NCBI RefSeq assembly: GCF_010015445.1
Contig: NC_053128.1
Coordinates: 5,404,127 to 5,468,126 of the forward strand
DNA: 64,000 bases
Direction: 5' to 3'
From: Perca fluviatilis
Lineage: Eukaryota > Chordata > Actinopteri > Perciformes > Percidae
Made by a program: the position numbers and the translations under genes. Positions 24,354 to 36,412 of this stretch are shown here, piece after piece. Each line of letters opens with the position of its first letter. Within the stretch, counting starts at the first letter, position 1. The notes beneath the pieces are model-generated. The model saw only the letters and a program-made list of their open reading frames with translations. It was not told the origin of the DNA and ran no database searches.

Positions 24354-25444
24354 GGGCCCTATTTTAACGATCTGAAACGCAAGTATGAAACGCAAAACGC
24401 AAGTAGCTTTGTGGGCGGATCTTGGGCGCTGTTGCTATTTTACCGGCGGGATAAATGACTCTTGCGCCCGACGCAAATCTAAAATGGGTTGGTCTGAAGT
24501 AGCTAGGTGTGGTTTGCGTAACGTGCAACAAACCAATCAGAGTGTCATCTCACATTCCCTTTAAGAGCAGGGCGCTTGTTCCATGGCGGATTGCTATTAT
24601 GCGCGCCGGATTTGCCTGGCACCACGCCAGCGGAGCTGCCGATGCGAGATGCGGCAAAGTAATAAATGCCCTTTTTCGTCTGCCGCAGTGGCGATGTTGG
24701 CTGTCTCGGGCGCATCTCCTCAAGTCTGGAGAGGATTGCTGCAGCCATGGAGCGTGGGCCTCCAAACGCACCACTTGCTCCTGCTGTGCCCCTTCCTCTT
24801 CCCCCCACTCCATCTCCGTCCACCCGCTCCATCAGGAGCACATCGCGCATTACTCCCGGACCAGATCCCGCCGTAGTTCAACATCAAGTCTCCTTAAGTC
24901 CTCTAATATTTCCTCATTTATGTCATCAACACATCCATGATTCATGGAAATGTTGTGTAAAACACAACAAGCCACAAAGACTGCCGCGACTTTTGGGGCC
25001 GTACTGTCAAATGCCGCTCTGATCTATCCAAACACCTGAAGCGCATTTTCAGTAATATTTTCCTTTGTAATTATGTATGGTTTGCAAAAATGGGAACTGC
25101 TGCATCCATTTAGATGAGAGAAGTATGTATGCCGCAGTGCACGGCTACATTATGGCCAAGCATGCCCCCCTAAAATAGCATCTGAATAACGCTACGACTC
25201 TAGACCAGGTTTTTCCTGGTCAATGGCGGAATTGTTTTCTGAAACTGCAGAATAGCACAAAGTAACGTTTGCGCTGGAACACGCCTCCTCTTTTCGCTGA
25301 ACCGCCCCCAGGAGCGCAAATACATTCCCTAATTTACCGACGTGCGTCTGTGGAGGGAAAAGTCCGCTGTGCGTCGGGTGCAAAATAGGAATGATACATG
25401 CGTCGGTGTACAAAGGCAATTGCGCTGAGTGCAAGATAGGGCCC
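24354..25444 (-). mobile_element. Harbinger element nested in the L1 RT
   Basis: It starts gggccctatt and ends atagggccc, inverted repeats, with 3-bp duplications ata at 24351-24353 and 25445-25447, as expected for PIF/Harbinger. The LINE reading frame resumes cleanly on each side (Leu-Tyr before, Lys-Ala-Asn-Ile after). Internally the minus strand at about 25035-24885 encodes the C-terminal end of a HARBI1-like transposase. The middle of the transposase is missing, so the element is non-autonomous. Confidence 0.9.
24885..25035 (-). pseudogene. HARBI1-like transposase C-terminal fragment
   Basis: The minus strand reads 'RAAFDSTAPKVAAVFVACCV' then 'LHNISMNHGCVDD'. The V-A-C-C-V-L-H-N segment is the conserved end of the PIF/Harbinger DDE domain. 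No catalytic residues remain. It is flanked by a Gly/Arg-rich N-terminal-like frame at 24850-24545 that I cannot assign. Confidence 0.7.
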
Positions 25445-26209
25445 ATAGAGTGTTTGTGGTAGTTGATCAATAGTTGCTGCATGTTTAAACAACCGCAAAA
25501 GCAGTGGAGACCGCTCCTTAGAGAAGCATTTATAGAACTCCATAGTGTATCCATCTGGTCCAGATGCTTTGTTATTTGGGAATTCCGCAATTGCTTCTAC
25601 TATCTCCGCAATAGAGATATCCTTGTCTAACTCCGCCAGTGCTCCATCGCTAAGTTGTGGGAGGTTTAGCTCCGAAAGAAATGATCTAATTACTCCTGTG
25701 TCATGATTACCGTTTGACTTGTACAATTCTGAATAGAACTCCATAAAACGTGTGTTTATTTCTTTAGGATTAGTAAGAACAGTCCCAGTGTCTGTATTTA
25801 TTCTCAGTATGGCACGAGAGGCTTGGGCCTTTCTCAACTGCCGTGCCAACAGTTTCTGAGGTTTATCTCCTATTTCAAATTGCATCCGTTTAATTTTGCT
25901 CATCTGTTTGCGAACCTGAGCAGTTAAAATTGTATTGTACTCATCTCTATGGGAGACAATGGTTTTCAACGTATCTGGATCTGCCGAGGCTTTGTAAGAA
26001 TGTTCTAATTGAGACATAGATTCAGTTAACTTAATTAACCTCTTTTCTGTTTGTTTCCTCCTACATGCTACATAGGATATAATGCTCCCTCTAGGCACAG
26101 CTTTGTTTGATTCCCACAGTATTGAATCATCCACATCTCCAGTGTCATTGGTGGCAATTATGTCTGGCAGCCTAGCTGACATATAATCAAGAAAACTTTT
26201 CTCTTTCAA
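25445..26209 (-). pseudogene. L1-B' ORF2 linker and RT N-terminal part
   Basis: The minus-strand frame running down from 26209 holds the linker between endonuclease and RT, with a charged helix-rich stretch. It then reads 'EAIAEFPNNKASGPDGYTME' and 'CFSKERSPLLLRLFKH', RT block 0/1 of L1-type elements. It ends at the Harbinger insertion at 25444, so the original protein is split by that element. Confidence 0.82.
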
Positions 26210-26219
26210 AATTGTGTTA

Positions 26220-26978
26220 TCAAATTTCCAAGTGTGTTTCCCCTCTATGAATGTTAAATCTAATGTTCAGTGACACAGCAGCATGATCACTTATCAAGAT
26301 ATTGTGGTATTGTGTAGTCACAACACTGGAGATTAGTTTAGAGTCCAGCAGTATCAAATCAATCCTAGAATAGGATTTATGAACTGGAGAAAAAAAGGAG
26401 TAATCTCTGGTATTTGGGTTAAGGAGCCTCCAAGTGTCAACTAAATTTAGATTGGGCATAGCATTTTTTATTTGATCTCTAGATTTGCTATTAGGAGTAG
26501 GCCTTGATGATTGTTTATCCAATAAAGTGTCTAGAATGCAGTTAAAATCCCCTCCCCAAATAATGTTTGTCTCACCAACCTCTGGAATTCTATGTAAAAC
26601 CTTTTGGAAGAATGCAGGGTCATCAAAATTTGGACCATATACGTTTATCAGTGTGACAGGAACACAGTTGATCGTCCCTGATACCATTAGAAACCTACCT
26701 TCTGGATCCCCGACTGTACACCCATGATCAAATAGCTCATTCTTCTTAATAATTATGGCTACACCTCGGGCTCTGGCGCCAAAGTTTGACTGATATATTT
26801 GTGATCCCCATCCCATGCTTAGTTTGTTTTTAGCTGTATTCCTGATGTGTGTCTCCTGGAGAAATATAGCATCAGCTTTCAAGCTTTTTAAATGTGCCAA
26901 CATTTTTCCTCTTTTAACTGGGTGATTTAATCCTCGTACATTCCAACTCACTATCCTTGTGATATCCCCCATATTCAA
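26220..26978 (-). pseudogene. L1-B' ORF2 APE-type endonuclease
   Basis: An open frame of 252 residues starts MNMGDITRIVSWNVRGLN and contains 'AIFLQETHIRNTAKNK', 'GVAIIIKKNELF', 'NVYGPNFDDPAFF', 'IIWGGDFNCILD', 'SRIDLILLDSKLI' and 'ISDHAAVSLNI'. All catalytic motifs of the endonuclease fold are present. The frame breaks just before the linker frame that starts at 26209. The start Met matches the usual position of L1 ORF2. Confidence 0.88.
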
Positions 26979-27599
26979 TGGTATGATATATCCACGTGCT
27001 TATGCAACAGCTTGAAGTTGTCCAAAGATGTGTGTAAACAGTCCGCCATAATGTTAAATTGTAAAAATATGTAAACCGCTGCATTTGAACAAAACTTAAC
27101 ACTAACACCCTGCGTTGTCCTCCGGTGCCCTCTCCCTCCCTTCGCCCTTTCCCCTCTGAGAACCAACTTCCCATAAGTCCAAACCTGCCGAGCACGTAAC
27201 ATACCGTCTAGTCCGCTTCCTCCTGTCCTCTAGAACGCGAGAAGCGAGAAAAAACTGTGCAGGTTGGAACGTTGCAAGTGAGTCAGTCCGTATTATCCTG
27301 GCTTGAAAGATGTCTTCTTTTTTCCTTTTTTCTTTTTTTCTTTCAACCATGGACCGCTAGTCTAGTACGGCACATTTTTCTCGTCCAGGAACTTCTCAGC
27401 GTCCTTAGGGTTGTTAAATGTGCGTTTGTCCGCTCCAACCGAGACAACAAGTGTCGCAGGATGCCGGAACCTGCATCTCCCCTCCGCCGCTCTGCATCTG
27501 GTCCTGATGTTGTCAAATCGCTGTCGCTGTTTCATTACGGCGGGGCCCAGGTCAGGGAAAATAAAGATGCGTGATCCTCATATTGTAAAGGGAATTTCT

Positions 27600-28097
27600 G
27601 TGAAGCGAGCCTCAGTATTTGTTCCTTTACTGAGTCGTGATGAATCCTTGCGATAAGTTGACAAGGGGGGCCGACAGTTTTTCCATACCTTCTTTAACAC
27701 CTATAATCCAAATGTTTTGCCGTCTAGATCTAGACACCAGGTCGTCCACTCGCTCGCTGAGCGAACTAGCCTCCTCTGCCCATTTTGAACAGTGGTCCTC
27801 CAGCTTTTTAATTCGGGCCTCATGTTCGGTAAGCCCTCCTTCATTTGAGAGAACTCTTTGCTCCACGGTGTCCAGTGACCGTTTTAGACTAGCGATAGAT
27901 GCATTGAGCAGCTCAAACTTAGAGTCAACATTCTGATTCAGCCTATTGATGGCAGTCATGACGTCCGTCATTGTCGGCGTTTCGTCCGTCGCGGCATCCT
28001 GAACGCTACTAGCTGCTAGCTGGTTAGCATTCGTCTCATCGCTCGTTTCTTCGGTTGTAGTTTGTTTCTCTGTGTTTCTAGCTTTATTCGGCTTCAC
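27600..28097 (-). pseudogene. L1-B' ORF1 (RNA-binding protein), truncated
   Basis: From about 28097 (MVKPNKARNTEKQ) the frame holds an acidic/Thr-rich start and then a long coiled coil from about residue 45. It ends in 'DDLVSRSRRQNIWIIGVKEG', the coiled-coil to RRM junction of L1 ORF1. The frame stops at 27627 within the RRM. The remainder toward 27000 is decayed. Confidence 0.8.
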
Positions 28098-28261
28098 CAT
28101 GGCCCCACCGTACGTTAACAGCAACACCGTCGAGATTCACAACTACCAACGAGGAAATATATAGTCTTAAATTGCTTTAATTGGAGGAGGAAGCGGAGAC
28201 TCTCAAAAACGTGACTATTCCATCACTTGCTTAACCGGAAGTCGTATATATGATAAGATTT

Positions 28262-28783
28262 AACAGAACTATATATTATATCCGAACAAGCCTTAGTGAT
28301 AAAGTTGAAGATTATATATAATATTTATTTAAAAAAAACACTAATCTGTCTGACATTTCCCTCTGAATACAGCTGGTTTCTCGCAGAAGTGGCGACGGCA
28401 TGGCACGGTTCCGGCGCGTTGCCCTTTCTACTGGACCCAATTCAGTACATAGATCCAAGAGCTCAGCTTGAGAAAATCTAAATCGGCATATTGGCCAGTC
28501 ATTGTCATGGTCCCTGAAGTCTCTTTTTCTCCTGATTCTTCCATTAGCGTAGGCCTCCTGCAGTGCCAGCAGTGCAATCATGCAGCATTACACACGGGGG
28601 TCACCGCAGTATTTATATGTTTACAACAATTTGTGATTGTTAACACCTTGCCATCACAGCATCAACTAGTGGTATCCCCCACCCCGAGATACAATTTGAA
28701 GACGAAATAAAGTGTTTTAGGCAAACACACTTTTCTTCATGCAGGTTTTTCATTCTCCCGTCAAGTTTGTTTTTTATAAATCA
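28262..28783 (-). mobile_element. Harbinger element, middle piece with transposase N-terminal exon
   Basis: The minus strand at 28581-28312 encodes 'MIALLALQEAYANGRIRRKR' and 'FRFSQAELLDLCTELGPVER' then 'ATRRNRAMP', the N-terminal region of HARBI1-type transposases. The right end, cattctcccgtcaagtttg...ataaatca, is cut by the retrovirus at 28784. The unbroken version of the junction is seen at 50190-50220. The catalytic part of the transposase is missing. Confidence 0.65.
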
Positions 28784-29275
28784 TGTCGTGCTTCCAAGGT
28801 GCACTCCCATGTGAGGACTTCTTCACTGCAATAGATAGTAATAACTTCACAAACACAAGTTAAAGTTCACACAATAGGCTCCTATAGGAGGAGAGCATCA
28901 CTCCGTAGGCAGACTCCGCAGTCTGTCTCTCACCAGTGAGCTCTGACTCTCTTCCTCTTTTGCCTGTCTTTTATTGAAGTTTCACAAGGGCAGTTACATA
29001 TCACACACGAACATCTGTCTCTACAAGGTGGGCTGTTGCTTTTGATGGATTGTGACTGAGCAAGGTCTGGTGTCCTCCGTCCTTGCTTACTGCATTCCAC
29101 AGAGGAACATTTCCTCATTTGCACGATGCAGGCCACCTGTGTGCAGCCTTGGTTCTGTTCTCGTGCAGCATACTTTTAGCTCGTTAAGTCTAGGCAGCTT
29201 GCTGTAATGATTAGGCAGTGTATTATAGGAACATAAGTCATTTGGTCAGCAAAGCGTTTGTATCTATATCCCACA
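28784..29275 (-). repeat. ERV 3' LTR
   Basis: 492 bp, identical to the 5' LTR except for about three substitutions (t/g near 28810, and two near 29258-29263). The minus strand carries AATAAA (complement at 28972-28977) for polyadenylation. The 68-residue frame inside it also occurs in the other LTR and has no known motif, so it is not called a gene. Confidence 0.93.
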
Positions 29276-29278
29276 ATT

Positions 29279-29287
29279 CCCCCTTTT
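29279..29287 (-). promoter_or_regulatory. ERV polypurine tract
   Basis: AAAAGGGGG on the minus strand, three bases upstream of the 3' LTR start (TGTGGG). This is the position expected for the plus-strand DNA primer. Confidence 0.8.
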
Positions 29288-30061
29288 GAACTCTACTAGA
29301 GTTCAACATACCAAAAGAGAAGAGAGGTCAGAGAACGAGATATTCCAAAAAACAAAAATAGAGTCAGAACATGGCACGTCTAGGTAAAGGCACTTCTAGG
29401 TAAAAATCACATCTAGATAAATTGTAAAACACTTCAGTAGAAAATGTAGAAGATGGTAAAAATGTAGAAAATGGAAAAACACTTCTAATATTAAGAGCAT
29501 ACTTCTGTTAACCTTTTATGGAATAAAAGTTCCCACACCCTCGGACTCTCTGACCCTAAGTGAGTCCACAACATAAAATATTTTATACAACCTTAAGTTC
29601 TTCTAGGGTAACACCTAGGTGGGGCAGTTTTGGGGGGGAGTTCAAAATCATACCAGAAAATGAAAGTAACAATGGGGACGCTATGTACCCCTAAGATCAC
29701 CTGCACAACACATCTAGCAAGCTTATTCCTTCCCTGGCAAGTCTCTTCCCATACAAGTTACTTATAACAGCACCGCTTTATAAGTTGGTTTTTAACCCTC
29801 AACTCAGACTCAAACCAGACAACTCCTGCAATTTGCACACAATGAAAAATGGTTAATGAAAACGGCGAGGTGTGGAGGGGCGTGTTAAAGAAAACACGCC
29901 CAATAAGTTGGGTTCAACGGTGGATGGTAGCTTGGCACGCTACATGTAGGAGAGAAAGCGCTTATTTCACCTTTCTCCCTGGTGATTCTCTTCTTCAGGT
30001 CACAGGGTGGACTACCCTGGACCTCGTTGGACACTGGAGAGGATTATTCTGCCTCTTTTCC
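29288..30061. other. ERV region where env would lie; no env seen
   Basis: On the minus strand this stretch contains the tail of the integrase frame and then AT-rich, stop-filled sequence. I find no surface or transmembrane glycoprotein features such as a signal peptide, furin site, CX6CC or heptads. A + strand frame at 29849-30370 is the mirror of the integrase end. Env was lost or never present in this lineage. Confidence 0.6.
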
Positions 30062-31260
30062 CTAGTGTCTGGCGGCGGAGAGCCCCCCCCCGCTGGCAGC
30101 CAGATCTCTGGCTACTTCCTTGGTGGAGCGGCCTGGCTCCTGGGCAGCAGCACACTGGCTCCAGTGGTACCACTGTTTACCTTTTCCCTCGAGCTGCACT
30201 GCGTGGGATGTTCTCGCCGTCACTCTGAAGGGCCCCTGCCAGCGAGGTTCAGACCACTTCCTCTTAATTGCTTTCAGGAGCACCCACTCAGCGTCTGGAG
30301 GAGTTTTGGTTTCTGCGTCTGGGTGTGCTGCGGTCACCTGTTTAGAAAACAAAGAGACTGTGCCCTGTAGCTGGCGGAAAAAGGCTTTGTGAGAAATGGT
30401 TACAGGTGAAGGCTCAGTAAGTGGAAGCTGAGACCAGGGCCCCGGAAACACCTCCCTGTTTGTAGCTCATATGGTGAGAGGCCTGTCCTACTGTTTACTG
30501 ACATTCTTATCGACATGAGAGCCAGGGAGGGGCTTGCAGCCAATTCATCCCTGTTTGGTTGCATATTTTAGACATTTTGTTTTTTTAAGGTCAGGTTCAT
30601 CCTTTCTACCTTGCCTTGAGATTCAGGGTGGTATACGGAGCCAAATTTATGCTTTAGCCCCAACATGAGTTCCACCTTTTGCAAATCTTTGTTTTTGAAA
30701 TGGGAACCATTATCTGACTTCGGAACCCATGCTGGGGAATGTATTGGTTGATTAGAAATTTAATTACGGTCTGAGCGCGTCTTTATTTTTTGGCCATCCC
30801 TGGCGCCACCAGTGTAGGATCCAACCACAACCCAAATACCTGCAACCCTGTACCCTGTCCGTCATGTCAGTGTAGTCAATCACAATCTCTTTCCCTGCCA
30901 CTGTCTCAAAGGGGTACTGTCCCCGTCTGGTTTCACTGTAGGCTTAGGGTTGAATGCTTGGCATTGGGGACAGGTCTTGGTTACCTGCTCTACCATTGGT
31001 TTCATGAATGGATGCCACCAATGTTGTAGGTTTCTCAACATTTGACTGACCCCTACATGTCCCACCCCATGAGCTTCTTCTAGGGCCGTCTCCCGTACCC
31101 CTGGTGGCAGAATAGGTCTACCATCCGGGCCCCGCCACAACCCCTCACTTTGTATAGCTCCCCTGCTTTTCCAAACTGTTTTTTCTTGGGGGGAAGCTCG
31201 TGCTTGTAACTCAATGATTGTTTCTTTGCTAAGCTCGGCCCTGGTTTCTAGGTCTGCAGT
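30062..31260 (-). pseudogene. ERV pol: integrase, broken
   Basis: The N-terminal zinc domain (to 30880) shows 'HGVGHVGVSQMLRNLQ' and CPQC, the HHCC pattern. The catalytic core follows in another frame, with the first Asp in 'VIDYTDM' (30877-30875), the second in 'SDNGSHF' (30714-30712) and the Glu in 'HPESQGKVE' (30624-30622). A stop falls soon after the Glu. The C-terminal domain is open at 30451-30062 with 'EWVLLKAIKRKWSEPRWQGP', the GPY/F-type module of gamma/epsilon retroviruses. In a virus it would insert the DNA copy. At least two frame breaks prevent a whole protein here. Confidence 0.85.
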
Positions 31261-31726
31261 CATCATTAGATGGTGTGCCAAATATCCTGCTGCGGTTTTT
31301 GCGGGCACTGTCTGCTGCTTCATTTCCTTTACTCACTCTATCTTGAGTATTGCTGTGGCCCTTACATTTGACTATAGCTACCTTGGCTGGTAGGAGAATA
31401 GCTTTGGCTAATCTTTTCATTTCTTCCTCATGTTTAATAGGTTTTCCTCCTGCTGTCAAAAACCCTGCTCTCTGCCACTGTGGTAATTCGAGGTGAGCTG
31501 CTCCTGTTGCATAGGCTGAGTCAGAGTATACAGTTACTGCTTGATTTTTTCCTAGCTCTAAGGCTCTGATGAGTGCTTCCACTTCTGCTTTCTGTGCTGA
31601 CTGCGCACCTTGCATCCTTTCTGCTTCTAATGTTACCACTTCCCCTCCTGTGTCTTCAACCACTGCATATGCTGCTTTCAGTCCCTCAGTCTCATGTCTA
31701 AAACAACACCCATCTGTGAATAGCAC
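31229..31726 (-). pseudogene. ERV pol: RNase H
   Basis: A 165-residue open frame contains the four acidic positions of RNase H: Asp in 'LFTDGCCF', Glu in 'QKAEVEALIRALEL', Asp in 'VYSDSAYATG' and Asp in 'NEAADSARK'. It would degrade RNA in the RNA-DNA hybrid during reverse transcription. The connection region to the RT (31727-31935) is in a different frame, so at least one frameshift separates it from the polymerase. Confidence 0.87.
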
Positions 31727-31843
31727 TCTTCCTTCCCCTAGTGGTTGTGCAGCTAAGTCTGGTCTGACTTTTTCAACTTTTCTTGTCCTGTCCTCACACC
31801 CATGTGGTTCCCCTCCCCCATCTGGTCTGCCATGTTAATGCCT

Positions 31844-33892
31844 TCATGTGTAAAGGTCAGGTTTGGGGCCTGCAAAACTTTGCTGATTCGCCTTTGTCTG
31901 GTTGGTGTAAGTGGAAAACATGGCTGAGTTAACAAAGGACACTATGCTGTGGGAGGTCAACACTATCAGGGGTGTCCCATAACTATGTGTGATGATTTCT
32001 GAATGCATTTTGCCACCCCTGCAGCATGTTGTGTGCAGGGCGGGCGCGTTTTCAATTTGTTCAAATGGGATGCTCATGTAGTTCAACACTACTCTGTCAC
32101 TCCCTTTTTTCTGAAACAAAACCCCATTAGTTGCTTGTTTTGTTTCAGAAACATCCAAGTGGAAGGGCAGGGAGTAGTTTGGGCAGGCCAGATTTGCTGC
32201 TGCAGCAAGGGATTGTTTAAGTTTAATGAATGCCTCATTGCCTTCAAATGTCCAGTCTAAGGCTGAGGACAAATTGCGCATGCCCTGTTGGCGTACCATA
32301 GCCCGGAGGGGATCTGTAAGGTCGACATAGCCTGGAACATAGGATTTGCTGTAGCTTGTCAAGCCCAAAAATGACAACATGTCTTTTACAGTACATGGTT
32401 TCGGGTGGGCCAAAATAACTGATCTGTGTGCAGGGGAAACACCTACACCACTGCCTGAAAGGATTCTGCCCAGAAAGGTAACTTCTCTTCTACAGACTTG
32501 TATTTTCTTCCTGCTTACTTTGTAACCCTCCCTAGCCAGGGTGGTCAAAACATCTTTGGTAGCCTGCAGACAGGCAATTGCGGTGGGTGCAGCTATCAGA
32601 AGATCATCTACATATTGTACCAGAACGGTGTCAGGTGGTAGGGTACAATCTGCCAGTGAGTTTTTCAGAACTTTGTTAAACAGGCCTGGGGAGAGGTTAA
32701 ACCCTTGTGGTAGGCGTGTGTATCGCATGGGGCGACCCATGTATGTGAATAAGAAAATATCTCGCAGATGTTCGGCCAGAGGGAGGCAGAAAAATGCATT
32801 TGAGAGGTCTAAAACTGTGTACCAGTGGTGTTGTGGTCCTATGTCAGCGAGAGCAACATGTGGGTTAGGTACAGTGAGTGTGGTGTCTACAATGAGATCA
32901 TTTATGGCGCGCAGGTCATGAACCATCCTATATTTACCTGTTTCTGCTTTCAAAACTGGGAGGATAGGTGTGTTCCACTGGGAGCGAGAGGGTTCTAACA
33001 CCCCTGCCTCAATCAATCCTGTGACTGTATCTGAAATGCCTAGCTGCTTTTCCCTAGAGCATGAGTATTGTGGTATCCATACAGGCGGAGATGGCCTAAG
33101 GTGAAAGGTCAGCGGGGCACAATGCACTAAACCTACATCAGTCGGTGTTTGTGACCAGAGAGTGGTGGGAAGACCATCTAACATGGCTTTAGCATCTTGA
33201 TGGTCAGTCCTTTCCCTACCATGGTACCTAGCAATTAAGTCATGTTGGAGAAAAGCTGTGTCTCGACCCTCACAGAGAATGCGGAAGGTTTTGGTGGAGG
33301 GAGAGTATTGAACCTTGGGGAGAGGAGTGAGTGTCCAGTCGGTGGCAGTCAGGGCTGTCTTGACCATCGGGCCTAGGGATTTAGCGTCGTGGCCAGGGTG
33401 TAAGGCAAGTGAGACATGTGGGGCAGATTCTTCAGTCATGACAAACCATGGCAACTGATCAGGGGTTTGCTGGACCGCGGCGGCTACGCCTTCAGGTCCC
33501 ACAAAGATGTTTTGAGAGTGGATGTCCCATCTGGTGTCTGCTATGGCGTCAAAAGCGTCTTGATAACAGAGATCAGAGTGGACATCATAATTTAGGGTGA
33601 CATGTGGGGGATCTGGGGGAGGGACAAAGGGTGCAACTTGCGAGATCCAGGGCTTCCAGAGGAAGAACTGTTTCAGGATACCCCCGGAGCCCGGGCCTTC
33701 TGGAGACAACATAGCCCAGTAAATGTCAGCATAGGAGTCAGAGGTGGGGGAAAGGATGTATTGTCCGTGGCCCTGGTTTCCTTCAGAACAGGTCATTTGA
33801 CGGCCGTCAGGGAAAGTCAGTAATATTCCATCAGCACAACACAGGATAGGCACGCCCAGTTTTATGAGGAGATCTCTGCCAAGGAGGTTCAT
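31844..33892 (-). pseudogene. ERV pol: end of protease plus reverse transcriptase
   Basis: A 682-residue open frame starts in the last part of the protease ('NLLGRDLLIKLGVPILC', the conserved GRD/L segment). It continues through a linker to the RT: 'KYRMVHDLRAINDLIV', 'YTVLDLSNAFFCLPLAEH', 'RLPQGFNLSPGLFNK' and the catalytic YVDD at 32614-32603. The thumb and connection follow. The polymerase domain looks undamaged over its whole length, unlike the flanking domains. YVDD and the LPQG block agree with gamma/epsilon-type RT. Confidence 0.92.
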
Positions 33893-34110
33893 AGGAACCG
33901 TGGGAGAAACAACATATGGATGGAGGACGCCATTGGTTCCCTATAGCTGTATGCAGTGGTTTTGTTATTGGCAGTTTTGCTTTTCCCCAGAGAAACCCAT
34001 CACCGTAATGTGACTTGGTGAAATGTGTTGTGATGGACAATGTCTGATTGTTGAGCAAGTAGCTCCTGTGTCAACTAAGAAGGGCTGGACAGTTCCTTCT
34101 CATGGCACCA
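33840..34110 (-). pseudogene. ERV protease, N-terminal part, frameshifted
   Basis: The catalytic motif is read as PFLVDTGATCSTI, with D-T-G-A at 34072-34061, followed by 'ITVMGFSGE' (the flap-like region). The frame then ends in a stop and 'ITKPLHTAIG' continues in another frame before the GRD motif in the 33892 frame. The protease would cut Gag-Pol as a dimer. Two frame changes break it. Confidence 0.75.
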
Positions 34111-34160
34111 TGTCCCGGATCTGCCGTGGTCCCTGGGTCCTGTTGCTCTGCTTGGGAGTG

Positions 34161-36412
34161 TCATTGTGGCTGTTGTTGACCTGGCTCCCAGCCAGCCCAG
34201 TTCCATTCAGCCATCTGGAATTGTGCTTGGGGTGGCCCTGTCGGTGGTCCCTGCAGTGGCTGGTATGGACCCCTTTGCTGGTAACCCCTTCCCCCCTGTG
34301 ACTGACCCCCATTTAGCGGACACTCCCTAGACCAGTGTCCCATCTGACCGCAGACAAAGCAGGCTCCTGGAGTTCCCCCTCGGGGCGGGCCTCCCCGCCC
34401 CCTCCCTGGTCTCCCTCCTCCTCTCCCATATCCCCTCCCACTATTTTGTTGCCATTGGGGAGGACCCCACCTATAGGGTGGGGGTTGGGCATAGGATTGT
34501 GGTTGTGTGTGTGGAGGGGCTGGGATCCAGTCAGGAATGGGGAAAAGGTCAGGAGTGGGGGGCCCTGCAGTTAAAGCCATGACATGTCTGCCTTTTTTGT
34601 CCTTGTCTTTCTTTCCCTCATTAATCTTTTGCCTAGCCTCAGCTAATTGCATTTTGAGCAGTTGAGCCTGAAGCTCTTTAAGGCCAGATTCCTCTGTGTC
34701 TTGGTTGTCTTGAGCGCGTGTCATGTGGAAAATTATGTGGCGTTCCCACTTACTGGAGTCTGCACCAATCATGTCTGGATTTTCCTCAATAGCCTGTTTA
34801 ACTGGTTCTGGAACTCCCTTAAGCACCGCAGTTCTGTACCACTCTTGCTGTACTACTGGTTTACCAGGGTGACAACCTGTCTGATTTATCCATTTTTCTT
34901 TGCAATAGTCTAGGAAATCCCTAGGGTTTTGTTTAGCGTCCCATTTGAATTTAGGGATGGCAGCAGCCTTGGAAATGGGATATCTGTCCCTCAGATGTTT
35001 GCCTATAGCAGTGGATACGCGGGTGAAGGGGACGGAATCTGCCAGGGTGAGTGTACCTGCTCCTGTCTCTAGTTCCCTCACATCGGTTGCTAGCATACAG
35101 CGGTGCGTTATGGCCCTAAAGTCTCCTAGGGCTAATTTATAGCCTGCTGTTAATCTTTCTAATTTTCCTAGCCAGTTACCTCCACCCTCTGCTATCGGGG
35201 GAAGTTTATCGACTAAGCCCTGCAGATCACCCATAGCAAATGGTCAATACTATATCTTGGGCCCCCACTCTGAAGAAGGGGACCCATAAACCCGGTTGTT
35301 TTCCCTTCCCCTCATCCTGTCCTTCCTCAAGTTCTTCCTCACTCTCCTCCTCTGTCTTTTCTCCTTCTTCTAGCTCTACTCCCTTGCCTGTCTTTCCCTT
35401 ACGATCCCTGGGCGGGTTGCTCATAGGCTTTTCCTTGACGCTTACGTAAGTAATAGTGTCTGCTTGGTTGGTCAGGCCTCCATTTCCCCTGTAAGGGTCA
35501 TTGTGACCTCCCTCGTTTTCGTCCGGGTCAGGCTCCTCTTCCGAATCCGTACCTGTCCCTTGCTTGGAGCCCACTCGTTTCCTGTCCCTGGGCTTACCTG
35601 CCCCCTTTCCTCTCTGTCCCGACTCTGCTCATTACCCCACCTTAACCTCTTTTTCTCTTTCTCTCTCCAATTCCCCCTCTTGCCCATTCAGATAATGTTG
35701 TCCCTTTGTTCGTCTCTGTCACTTCCGCTGTATTGCTTACCTACCCTTTCGCTCTGCTTGCTGCTACCTCCCTTGTTGCCGCCCCTCCGCACTCCTCCGG
35801 ATCCTCCTCAACTGCCATCCATCTAGCTCCTCCCCTTCACCTGTTTGGCTCTTGCCTGCTAGTGGGGGGAGAGGGAGAGGCTTGTCTAGCCCTGTAACTT
35901 CCACTATCCCTTCCTTAACATCAAACACTGGGTACAGCCCTGTGGTGGGTTGCGGAGGGGAGTAAGGTGGTGGGTGTTGTTGTTGTTGCTTCTGCCCTGG
36001 TTCTTCCACCATCAAATGTTTTACTCCTTGCCATAATAGCGCCCATTGTGCCCATTTCTTTCTATCTTGATTTGCTTTGTCTCTCCTGTCTTTAGCTTTG
36101 CCTTTTTTTTTTCAACCAACTTCCTGTTTTCACATCTTTCTGTGCTTCTTCCTGATCCTGACCTGCTCTCTTTTCTTGTCTCCAAAATGCTGCTAACAGT
36201 GGATCTGTGCATTTAGTAATTTCTCCCTGATCGGTCAGTATCTGATTAACATCTTTCTTCATTTGTATCATCATATCCTCTGCCTCCTTCCCTGTCCCAT
36301 AGGCCGCTTTCACTGCTTTTTCCATTACTTCTAACTGCTCCCCAACTGGCTTATATGGTCCTTTAATTCCCCAACCCCCATCGTCTATCTCTCTGTCGAA
36401 TTCCCCGTCCAT
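34161..36412 (-). pseudogene. ERV gag, in four frame pieces
   Basis: 36412-36092 begins MDGEFDREID and is matrix-like, with a helical charged stretch but no Gly2 myristoylation signal. 36015-35764 has a late-domain motif, PPPY, in a Pro/Gln-rich segment. 35574-35227 is very acidic (Glu-rich). 35234-34161 is capsid followed by nucleocapsid: capsid-like 'WINQTGCHPGKPVVQQEWYR', a basic Gly/Arg-rich stretch and one zinc knuckle, CFVCGQMGHWSREC. Gag would form the particle shell. The last two frames overlap by 8 bases near 35230, and earlier ones are separated by breaks, so the gene is not intact. Confidence 0.85.

Larger units (their letters stand above)
21887..28246 (-). mobile_element. Full-length L1-like LINE, family B', minus strand, with nested Harbinger
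   Basis: A 15-bp target duplication, tatatgataagattt, sits at 21872-21886 and 28247-28261. Without the 1.09-kb Harbinger (24354-25444) the LINE is about 5.27 kb, the same size as the copy at 13906-19186. The minus strand carries ORF1 (about 28097-27600), endonuclease (26978-26220), RT in pieces and the C-terminal domain. The A-rich tail (aaaaaaataaataaataaa) lies at its left end. The two LINEs are related but clearly different at the protein level. Confidence 0.93.

Noticed and set aside
24509..25022. + strand frames of 97-143 residues within the inner Harbinger
   Set aside because: They are antisense to the transposase remnant and rich in low-complexity residues.
28930..29136. Identical 68-residue frames in both LTRs (also 37754-37960)
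   Set aside because: They lie inside the LTR sequence, duplicate because the LTRs do, and have no known motif.
29849..30370. 173-residue + strand frame over the retroviral integrase end, considered as env or a host gene
   Set aside because: It is antisense to the conserved integrase C-terminal frame (30451-30062) and has no signal peptide or envelope motifs.
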